This document shows, one piece after another, positions 7,057 through 13,205 of a DNA stretch of 31,044 bases (position 1 is the first letter of the stretch; each line of letters opens with the position of its first letter). The translations under genes and the position numbers were made by a program. The notes below the pieces were generated by a model, which worked only from the letters and a program-made list of their open reading frames with translations, was not told the origin of the DNA and ran no database searches. This DNA is from Anaerolineae bacterium (GTDB taxonomy: Bacteria > Chloroflexota > Anaerolineae > B4-G1 > SLSP01), in NCBI GenBank assembly GCA_018055515.1, contig JAGPHL010000003.1, positions 3,489 through 34,532 of the forward strand. The letters run 5' to 3'.

Positions 7057-10000
7057 CTACTTGCTCGACGCCGCACGCGCGTGTTCGCTGGCCGGTTTCT
7101 GGCTGACATAGCGCTTGAGGCCCTTTTGTTGATCTTCCTGGAAATGACAGTTCTTGTATTTTTTGCCGCTGCCACACCAGCATGGATCGTTGCGTCCCAA
7201 TTCCCGTGTCCCCGGTCGCCGACTGATCTGCGGTGAAGGGGGCGCCTGAGTGCTGCCGCCGCTCGTCCGCAGCACCGGTTGCTTCGCGGCAGGGGTGAGC
7301 GCCGCCGGCGAGGGGCGTCGCCCGGCGGCGGCTCTGGCTGCCGGCGGCGCCGGCATGAGGAACAGATGGCGCACGATCTCCTGTTGCACGCTCGCCAGCA
7401 TCTCCTGGTACATCTCGAAGGCTTCCTTTTGATAGGCGACCAGCGGTCGTTGTTGCCCGACGGCGCGCAGCCCGATGCCCTCGCGCAGGATGTCCAGGTC
7501 GGTGAGATGCCGGATCCAGGCGGTGTCGAGCGCGCGCAACATCAGCTGGCGATCGGAGGCCAACCGCCGCGCTTCGGTGACGAGCGCCTGCACTTGCGCC
7601 TCTTGTTCGGCGGAAAGCCGCCGCAAGGGGACCTCGCGCAGTTCCTCCACCGTCTCCGCGCCCCACAGCGCGCGCAGTCGCGCCGCCACGTCTTCATGGA
7701 ACGGCTCGTGCGTGTCGAGGATGTGCCCGATGGTCACCTCGTCCTGCCGCATGGCGCGATAGAGCTCGGCGCCCCATTGCTGATGCATCCGCTCGTAAGT
7801 TTGAGCGGCCCACGTGTTGAGCTGCGCTATGAGCGCGTCGGGCTTCAGCCGCGCCATCGCCTCGACGGTGAAATCGCGCGGCAACGGCACGAAGCGGCGC
7901 AGCTCCGCCAGCAGCCCCTTGAGGTCCCATTCCTCCTCATCCCCGGCGGTGGCGGCCGTGACGACGCGGCGAATTTCTGCCTCCACCATCTCCAGCAGAT
8001 TGTCTTTCAGGTCCTCCAGGGAGAGGATCTTGCGCCGTTCGGCATAGACGACTTCGCGTTGTTTGTTGACGACGTTGTCGTATTCCAGCACGTGTTTGCG
8101 CACGTCGAAGTTGTAGCCTTCGACCCGTTCCTGCACCGAGGCGATCACTTTGCCGAGGACGTTGAACTCCAGCGGCGCGTCCTCCATGCCGGCGCGTTCC
8201 ATCCACGGTTGCAGGCGTTCGCCGCCGAAGCGCCGCATCAGCTCATCTTCCAGGGAGATGTAGAAGCGGCTGGAGCCGGGATCGCCCTGGCGTCCCGCGC
8301 GTCCGCGCAGCTGATTGTCAATACGGCGCGCTTCATGGCGCTCGGTGCCGATGACGTGCAGTCCGCCCGCCGCGTAGATCTTCTCTCGATCCATGGCGCA
8401 CTGCTGGACTTTTTCGTACAGCACCTGCGCCCAGCGGGTGGGGAATTGGGAAGTGGGATCCTCCCCGCGACGCGCCAGACGGAGCGCGGCGTCCCATTCC
8501 GCCTGGGGAATTTGGGTGAGGTCTATTTCCTCGCGGCGCAGTTGCTCGCGCGCCATCCCTTCCGGGTTGCCGCCGAGCAGGATGTCCACGCCACGGCCCG
8601 CCATGTTGGTGGCGATGGTGACCGTTCCCGGTTGCCCCGCCTGGGCGATGATGGTCGCCTCGCGTTCGTGATACTTGGCGTTGAGCACTTCGTGGCGGAT
8701 GCCCGCCGCTCTCAGCATCTTTGACAGACGCTCCGAGGTTTCGATGGCGGTGGTGCCGACCAACACCGGTCTGCCGGCGGTGTGAGCGGCTTTGATCTCC
8801 TGCACTACGGCGCGGAATTTAGCCGTCTCGGATTTGTAGATTTGGTCGGGCAGATCCAGCCGCCGGAAATAGCGCGTTCCGTCCGTGTCGTCGTAGACCG
8901 TGACTTTGATTTTATCGCCGGCGTCCTCCGGCAGGATTCCCGCGAAGGCGACCCCGCTCGTCGTCGCCGGCACCTCTCGCTCCTGCAGATCCTCGAAGCG
9001 GGCGCGATATTCCACGTTGGTCGGCAGGACAACGACGTCGAGGGCGTAGATGCTGCGGAGTTCCTCTTTCTCCGTCTCCGCGGTGCCGGTCATGCCGGCG
9101 AGTTTGTGATACATGCGGAAGAAGTTCTGGAACGTGATCGTCGCGTAGGTCAGCGACTCGCGTTGGATGGGAACATGCTCCTTGGCTTCGATGGCTTGAT
9201 GCAGGCCCTCCGAGTAGCGCCGCCCGAACATCAGCCGTCCGGTAAAGGCGTCCACGATGATGACCTCTCCATCGCGGATCACGTATTCTTTGTCGAGATG
9301 ATAGAATTCCCTGGCGCGCAGGGCATTGTCGAGGTAGGGGAGCATGTGCGCGTGTTGCGGATCGTAAAGGCTTTCGCCTTCGGGGATGTTGAGCAGCTGC
9401 TCCACTTTGGCGACGCCCTCTTCGGTGAGCAGGACCACTTGCGTGCGCAGATCCACCTCGTAGTCCGCGCCCTCGTGCAGCAACGGCACGAGCCCGGCGA
9501 AACGCTTGTACAGCTCGGAGGATTCCTCTGCCGGACCGGAAATGATCAACGGCGTGCGCGCCTCGTCAATGAGGATGCTGTCCACCTCATCCACGATGGC
9601 GTAGACCAGGTTCCCCTGGACGCACTGCGAGAGCGAAATGACCATGTTATCGCGCAAATAGTCGAAGCCGAATTCGTTGTTCGTGCCGTAAGTGATGTCC
9701 GATTGATAGGCCTCGCGGCGGGTGATGGGGCGCAGGTTCTGCAGCCGGTCGTCTTCGGACACATAGTTGGGGTCGTAGCGGAACGAGGCTTCATCGGGGA
9801 CGCCCTGTCCCGATTGGATAACGCTCACGCTCATTCCCAGGGCATGGTACACCGGCCCCATCCATTGCACGCCGAATTTCGCCAGATAATCGTTGGGCGT
9901 CACCAGATGGGCGCCCTGGCCGGTGAGCGCATTGAGGTAGAGCGGCAGCGTGGCGACGAGGGTCTTGCCCTCGCCGGTGCGCATTTCCGCCACTTTGCCG

Positions 10001-10287
10001 TCGTGCAGGATCATCCCGCCGATGAGCTGCACGTCATAGTGTCGCAGGCCGATGGTGCGGCGGCTCGCCTCGCGCACGGCGGCGAAGGCCTCGGGCAGGA
10101 GCTCCTCCAACGTCTCGCCGGCGTGATAACGCCGGCGGAACTCGTCGGTTTTGGCTCGTAATTGGGCCTCGTTCAGCGCCTGGAACTCCGGCTCCAGCGC
10201 GTTGATCGTTTGGACGACTTTCTGCAGGCGGGCAATTTCCCGATCATTGGAATTGCCGAAGACCCGCTCCAGGAATTTCGGTGGCAT
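7057..10287 (-). CDS. secA: Preprotein translocase ATPase SecA
   Basis: SecA is the motor that pushes unfolded precursor proteins through the SecYEG channel. Walker A is MRTGEGKTL at residues 102-110. Other landmarks are VTPNDYLA, GTNNEFGFDYLRDNM, IVDEVDSILIDEARTPL, GMTGTAETE, TNMAGRGVDI and QLRGRAGRQGDPGSSRF, and a C-terminal SEC-C zinc motif in DPCWCGSGKKYKNCH. The protein has 1076 residues, longer than the roughly 840-900 common elsewhere. About 53 extra residues (near 422-474) lie between LPTN and DLPDQIYKSE, an insertion also expected in Chloroflexota-type SecA. A basic tail of about 28 residues follows the SEC-C motif. The start at 10287 has AAGGGAG upstream. It is the first gene of the minus-strand block, behind an extended -10 promoter with a leader of about 220 bases. 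Confidence 0.98.
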   Translation of the reverse strand: MPPKFLERVFGNSNDREIARLQKVVQTINALEPEFQALNEAQLRAKTDEFRRRYHAGETLEELLPEAFAAVREASRRTIGLRHYDVQLIGGMILHDGKVAEMRTGEGKTLVATLPLYLNALTGQGAHLVTPNDYLAKFGVQWMGPVYHALGMSVSVIQSGQGVPDEASFRYDPNYVSEDDRLQNLRPITRREAYQSDITYGTNNEFGFDYLRDNMVISLSQCVQGNLVYAIVDEVDSILIDEARTPLIISGPAEESSELYKRFAGLVPLLHEGADYEVDLRTQVVLLTEEGVAKVEQLLNIPEGESLYDPQHAHMLPYLDNALRAREFYHLDKEYVIRDGEVIIVDAFTGRLMFGRRYSEGLHQAIEAKEHVPIQRESLTYATITFQNFFRMYHKLAGMTGTAETEKEELRSIYALDVVVLPTNVEYRARFEDLQEREVPATTSGVAFAGILPEDAGDKIKVTVYDDTDGTRYFRRLDLPDQIYKSETAKFRAVVQEIKAAHTAGRPVLVGTTAIETSERLSKMLRAAGIRHEVLNAKYHEREATIIAQAGQPGTVTIATNMAGRGVDILLGGNPEGMAREQLRREEIDLTQIPQAEWDAALRLARRGEDPTSQFPTRWAQVLYEKVQQCAMDREKIYAAGGLHVIGTERHEARRIDNQLRGRAGRQGDPGSSRFYISLEDELMRRFGGERLQPWMERAGMEDAPLEFNVLGKVIASVQERVEGYNFDVRKHVLEYDNVVNKQREVVYAERRKILSLEDLKDNLLEMVEAEIRRVVTAATAGDEEEWDLKGLLAELRRFVPLPRDFTVEAMARLKPDALIAQLNTWAAQTYERMHQQWGAELYRAMRQDEVTIGHILDTHEPFHEDVAARLRALWGAETVEELREVPLRRLSAEQEAQVQALVTEARRLASDRQLMLRALDTAWIRHLTDLDILREGIGLRAVGQQRPLVAYQKEAFEMYQEMLASVQQEIVRHLFLMPAPPAARAAAGRRPSPAALTPAAKQPVLRTSGGSTQAPPSPQISRRPGTRELGRNDPCWCGSGKKYKNCHFQEDQQKGLKRYVSQKPASEHARAASSK

Positions 10288-10512
10288 GTAGGATACTCCC
10301 TTGGATGAGATGACAGCGCAGCGGCGATCTTACGGGCCGGCGCGCCGGCATGGGCCGTGCAGGTACAGGACATTGCTAAAAACTTTGCGCTCCTGACGTC
10401 ATTTGCGGTTGGATTTGTTTTGGCTGCCCTGCTGCATCAGTCCTCTACGTGTAATGGTAGAGCTGCTTTTCAGGAAAACAAGTGCTCACCAGGGTTCATT
10501 CATATGAAGGGA

Positions 10513-10541
10513 ATTATACCATGGGGCCTGAGGACAACAAA
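10513..10541 (-). promoter_or_regulatory. Predicted secA promoter, extended -10
   Basis: Read on the minus strand, TATAAT lies at 10513-10518 preceded by TGG, which makes an extended -10 element. A weak -35 (TTTGTT, 10536-10541) lies 17 bases upstream. It would give a secA leader of about 220 bases, long enough to hold regulatory structure; inside it, 10442-10461 forms a six-base-pair stem with an eight-base loop (CTCTAC/GTAGAG). Confidence 0.55.
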
Positions 10542-10553
10542 GGGATTTTCTCC

Positions 10554-10659
10554 GGGCGTTAGAATGCGTGACGCCCCCGGCGAGGGGGGTGCCAGGGGCG
10601 TCACTGCCAAGAAAGGAGGTGAGATGCTGATAAAAACCCGGTCAAGTGTTTCTTGGTGA
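10554..10659 (+). promoter_or_regulatory. Structured leader with competing hairpins around an 11-codon ORF
   Basis: Five segments can pair in exclusive ways. GGGCGT (10554-10559) can pair with ACGCCC (10571-10576). The same bases lie in GTGACGCCCC (10568-10577), which pairs perfectly with GGGGCGTCAC (10595-10604). CCAAGAAA (10606-10613) pairs with TTTCTTGG (10649-10656), enclosing a strong ribosome-binding site and most of a short ORF. No T-run follows, so it is not an intrinsic terminator. The arrangement recalls attenuation leaders, but no target gene adjoins: the next plus-strand gene has its own promoter at 10835. All pairings were found by eye. Confidence 0.4.
10624..10659 (+). CDS. Candidate 11-residue leader peptide
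   Basis: An ATG at 10624 is preceded by AAAGGAGGTGAG, nearly a full complement of the 16S rRNA 3' end, and the frame runs 11 codons (MLIKTRSSVSW) to TGA at 10657. The site is stronger than at most real genes here. Codons near the end lie in the 3' arm of the enclosing hairpin, so ribosome passage would open it. It could equally be a chance ORF inside a structured RNA, or a ribosome-docking element without a functional product. Confidence 0.35.
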   Translation: MLIKTRSSVSW

Positions 10660-10724
10660 CAATTCCATCATAGGGCAAATGCTTAGCTGAGCGTAGTGAC
10701 GAATGGCCTGTAAAGTCGGGACGT

Positions 10725-10775
10725 CCATCAACCGCGGGCGCTATTTCCTCTCCGGTCGCGGTTGGGTCAAGATGG
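10725..10775 (+). other. Hairpin in the secA-DUF2089 intergenic region
   Basis: CAACCGCG at 10729-10736 pairs with CGCGGTTG at 10757-10764 across a 20-base loop, and an outer stem CCATC/GATGG (10725-10729, 10771-10775) can add to it across a seven-base bulge, sharing C10729. No T-run follows. It lies 60 bases upstream of the -35 element of the next gene. It may be part of a small RNA or the end of the leader at 10554; I see no known RNA family. The rest of the gap (10288-10900) shows nothing else I can name. Confidence 0.35.
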
Positions 10776-10834
10776 TCTTAAAGCATGACCTTAATATTTC
10801 TAATCTTTAGTTTTGAAAAATTACACTTTGTGCC

Positions 10835-10863
10835 TTGACAACCTTGAATTTCTGTGCTACACT
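10835..10863 (+). promoter_or_regulatory. Consensus housekeeping promoter for the DUF2089 gene
   Basis: TTGACA at 10835-10840, a 17-base spacer and TACACT at 10858-10863 give a near-consensus sigma70-type promoter. Transcription would begin near 10870, about 30 bases before the start codon. The surrounding 100 bases are markedly AT-rich compared with the rest of the window. Confidence 0.8.
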
Positions 10864-10900
10864 GTAATAAAATCAACGTCAGAAGGTGAGTGTGTATCGT

Positions 10901-11257
10901 ATGCCGGCGCAATGTCCCATCTGCGAAGGGGAGTTGTTGGTGGAACGGTTGACGTGCTCTCAGTGCGGCACTTCCCTGGAAGGCAGTTTTTCCCTGGAGC
11001 GGCTATCGCGCCTGAGCGAGGAGCAATGGCAGTTTGTGGAGCTCTTTCTGCGCTGTGAGGGCAAGTTGACCCGCGTCCAGGAGGAATTGGGGATCTCCTA
11101 TCCCACCGCGCGGAATCGTCTGCACGATGTGCTGCACGCTTTGGGCTATGAGATGGAGGAAGAACCCACGGCAGAAACCCGGCAGCAGCTCCTCGACGAC
11201 CTGGCGGAAGGCAAGACGACGGTCAGGCGCGTCTTGCAGCTGTTGACGAGAAAATGA
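10901..11257 (+). CDS. DUF2089-family zinc-ribbon/HTH regulator
   Basis: The protein has 118 residues from the ATG at 10901. The N-terminus carries two CxxC pairs (CPIC and CSQC), a likely zinc ribbon. Then LSEEQWQFVELFLRCEGK and VQEELGISYPTARNRLHDVL form a sigma-like helix-turn-helix, the hallmark of DUF2089. The C-terminus (LLDDLAEGKTTVRRVLQLL) is a SHOCT-like segment. Such proteins are thought to be transcriptional regulators, but no reaction or target is established here. GAAGGTGA at 10882-10889 is the ribosome-binding site. GTG codons at 10886 and 10892 are in frame, but the first lies inside that site; the choice between 10892 and 10901 is not certain. The next gene starts 22 bases later, so the two form an operon. 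Confidence 0.88.
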   Translation: MPAQCPICEGELLVERLTCSQCGTSLEGSFSLERLSRLSEEQWQFVELFLRCEGKLTRVQEELGISYPTARNRLHDVLHALGYEMEEEPTAETRQQLLDDLAEGKTTVRRVLQLLTRK

Positions 11258-11279
11258 ATTTCGAGTGCGGAGGTGAAGC

Positions 11280-12074
11280 ATGGTCCGTGATGATCTGAAG
11301 GCCAGAATGGCCGAGAAATTGGCGCGTCGCCGCGAGAAATTGCTGGAAAATGTCGCTGAAACGGAGAGCCGCAAGGCTGAAATCGAAGCCGAGCTCGCCG
11401 AGTTGCAGGCCTCGTTGGAGGAGCTGGAACACGCACTGCAAACGCTTGACGAGAGCGTCCCCGGCGCTCGAGAGCATCTGAGCGCGCAGCGCGAACACCT
11501 GCTGGCAAAAAAGGAGCGCCTCGAATGGAAGCTGGAATCCCTGGGGATCCGTCTGGAAGCCCTCCGTGACGCCGCCGAGCAGCTCGAATTCCAGTGGGAG
11601 GAGTCGCCGCGCAGTGGTTTTGTCGGACGGGTGCCCCCTGTTCCCAATGTTCCCCCGCCGCCGCGGGCGCCCGCGCCGCCGCGCCCTACCTCGCGGCAGC
11701 GGGAGGAGGAGCGGCTGCGGATTCTGCAGCTCGTCGCGGAGGGCAAGATCACCGCGGAGGATGCCGCGCGGCTGCTGGAGGCGCTGGCAAGTGTCGGTGA
11801 GGCCGAGGCCCCGGCGCCTCCCCGACCGCACGCCCTGCGGGTCAAAGTCACCGATTCGGAGACGGGAGCGATCCGGGTGAACCTCACCATACCACTGAAT
11901 TTCGTGCGTGCGGCCCTGCGTCGCGGCGGGCAAAGCGTTCCCAATATTGTCGTGGGCGGGGTGTCCCTCGACGCTGAGGAGCTGGAGGCCCTGCTAACCA
12001 GTGGCATGCAGGGGCACATCATTGACGTGGCAGATGAGAAAGATGGCGAGCGGGTGGAAGTGTTCATAGAATAA
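11280..12074 (+). CDS. Coiled-coil protein with SHOCT-like segment (YvlB/LiaX-type)
   Basis: This is a 264-residue protein in three parts. Residues 5-105 are a long charged coiled coil rich in Glu, Lys, Arg and Leu. Residues 113-137 are a Pro-rich linker. Residues 140-168 (EERLRILQLVAEGKITAEDAARLLEAL) match the SHOCT-like segment common in YvlB/DUF4097-associated proteins. The C-terminal part (180-264) has the alternating strands of the domain that follows it in those proteins, including VNLTIPLNFVRAALR. No membrane helix is seen. Proteins of this type occur with envelope-stress genes in Gram-positives, but the role here is unknown. It is the second gene of the DUF2089 operon and is followed by a strong terminator. 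Confidence 0.75.
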   Translation: MVRDDLKARMAEKLARRREKLLENVAETESRKAEIEAELAELQASLEELEHALQTLDESVPGAREHLSAQREHLLAKKERLEWKLESLGIRLEALRDAAEQLEFQWEESPRSGFVGRVPPVPNVPPPPRAPAPPRPTSRQREEERLRILQLVAEGKITAEDAARLLEALASVGEAEAPAPPRPHALRVKVTDSETGAIRVNLTIPLNFVRAALRRGGQSVPNIVVGGVSLDAEELEALLTSGMQGHIIDVADEKDGERVEVFIE

Positions 12075-12195
12075 GCCTCCCTTGAGCCAGGTTTTTCAGA
12101 CGCCAGTGGCATTCGTCCGCAGATTTTGCAGACAGATACGTCAAACTGGCAGAATCTGGGTCGCTTGTGGAGAGGAAGGCCCTGTTGAGGGAATT

Positions 12196-12235
12196 GCGAG
12201 CCGACGCGGCAAAGTGGCGTCGGCTCGCAGTTTTT
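12196..12235 (+). terminator. Strong intrinsic terminator after the DUF2089 operon
   Basis: GCGAGCCGACGC (12196-12207) and GCGTCGGCTCGC (12217-12228) form a perfect 12-base-pair GC-rich stem with a nine-base loop, followed by AG and five T. It lies about 120 bases past the stop of the preceding gene and just ahead of the next promoter. Confidence 0.88.
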
Positions 12236-12268
12236 GATCGGGGCGGACTTTATTTTTCGAAAGTGTGC

Positions 12269-12274
12269 TATAAT
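12269..12274 (+). promoter_or_regulatory. Extended -10 promoter for the 255-residue unknown protein
   Basis: A perfect TATAAT is preceded by TGC, giving the extended -10 form; no good -35 is present. Predicted transcript start is near 12281, leaving a leader of about 64 bases that ends in the ribosome-binding site AAGGAGG at 12331-12337. Confidence 0.65.
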
Positions 12275-12344
12275 GTGCGCAATTTGGCTCGCTTACGGGT
12301 TCCATATTCAGACAGGTTTGACTTCCAAACAAGGAGGAAAAGCG

Positions 12345-13112
12345 ATGGCTGTACATCTGTATCTGTCTTTGATCCCCGAGGCGTTGATTGCCTCAATGCT
12401 CACCCCGGAGCAATTTGGCGCCTATTACGCCGTCGGCAGCGAAAAGAAATCCCATGGACAGGCAATTTTCTTCGAGATTGATCCCGACTATCGGCATGAC
12501 GCGCTGCCCATCGAGGAAGGCCTCCGCCGCTGTGTCCCGCACGAGGACGGCGCGCCCAAGCGCTCGCTCTACATCTCCGTATACCGCGCGCTGGAGCATG
12601 TGTCCCTCGACGCGATCCAGAAGCTCTACCTGGTGACTCAGGACGGGCGCACTTTGGGCCTGGATCCCAGCCCGGCGCTGCCGGCGGAAGAAGCGGGGTT
12701 GCACCTGTATCAGGAGATCGCGCCCGTTCATCCGCTGGTCGTGAGCAGTTTGCCCCCGCATGAGTTCTACGATCTGATTGTCAATAATCCCGCCTCGCTG
12801 CTGACCCTGCCCGCGGTGTGCTTTGTGGAGCTGAGTCTGGGCGAGCTGGCAGAAAACCCCGAATACGGCGCGGTCGGCGATCTGCCCTATGCGAACATTG
12901 ATCACCTGCGTCAGTGTCTGGTGGATTTGCGCACCAAGACTGTGAGCACGAAGATGGTGGATCGTATCTCGCCGGCGACGTTCCCTTATCGCACGATCAA
13001 GAGCGGGATTTTCGTGGGCAACAACCGGGAGCAGTTCCTCTACTTCCCGCTGCCCTCACGGGATGAATTGCGCGCCAAGCATTATCGCTGGTGGCGTTCA
13101 GCCAACATGTAA
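12345..13112 (+). CDS. Unrecognised 255-residue soluble protein
   Basis: I do not recognise this protein. It has no signal peptide and no membrane helix. The start (MAVHLYLSLIPEALIASML) is hydrophobic, and the TPEQFGAYYAVGSEKKSHGQ stretch looks like a folded core motif. The end (KHYRWWRSANM) is aromatic and basic. The ATG at 12345 has a perfect AAGGAGG seven bases upstream, and the gene has its own promoter and sits between two terminators, so it is expressed as a single gene or together with hppA, whose start is 93 bases on. The longer open frame beginning at 12234 would include the promoter and is rejected. Confidence 0.85.
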   Translation: MAVHLYLSLIPEALIASMLTPEQFGAYYAVGSEKKSHGQAIFFEIDPDYRHDALPIEEGLRRCVPHEDGAPKRSLYISVYRALEHVSLDAIQKLYLVTQDGRTLGLDPSPALPAEEAGLHLYQEIAPVHPLVVSSLPPHEFYDLIVNNPASLLTLPAVCFVELSLGELAENPEYGAVGDLPYANIDHLRQCLVDLRTKTVSTKMVDRISPATFPYRTIKSGIFVGNNREQFLYFPLPSRDELRAKHYRWWRSANM

Positions 13113-13124
13113 GGCGTGACCGGT

Positions 13125-13170
13125 CGCCGATGCCGGCTACTGATCGCTGGTTGCCGGCAGGTGATCGGCG
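13125..13170 (+). other. Hairpin in the hppA leader
   Basis: CGCCGAT (13125-13131) pairs with ATCGGCG (13164-13170), and the adjoining GCCGGC (13132-13137) pairs with GCCGGC (13153-13158), leaving a five-base bulge. It fills most of the 93-base gap before hppA and ends 35 bases before its start codon. It has no T-run, so it is a leader structure rather than a terminator. No riboswitch class is recognised. Confidence 0.45.
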
Positions 13171-13205
13171 CTGAGGACAAGATCTTATCAGGAGTCAAGG
13201 GAACA

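Noticed and set aside
7279..8724. 481-codon plus-strand open frame, and another at 8782-10161
   Set aside because: Both are antisense to secA and lack any recognisable motif.
10438..10500. tRNA-like pieces (a D-arm-like TGGTAGAGC and a T-arm-like GGGTTCATTC)
   Set aside because: They do not fold into a cloverleaf: there is no matching acceptor stem, and the anticodon-arm bases do not pair.
10608..10625. Minus strand resembles the 16S rRNA 3' end (CTCACCTCCTTTCT)
   Set aside because: Only the anti-Shine-Dalgarno part matches; the preceding conserved GGCTGGATC is missing. It is simply the complement of a strong ribosome-binding site.
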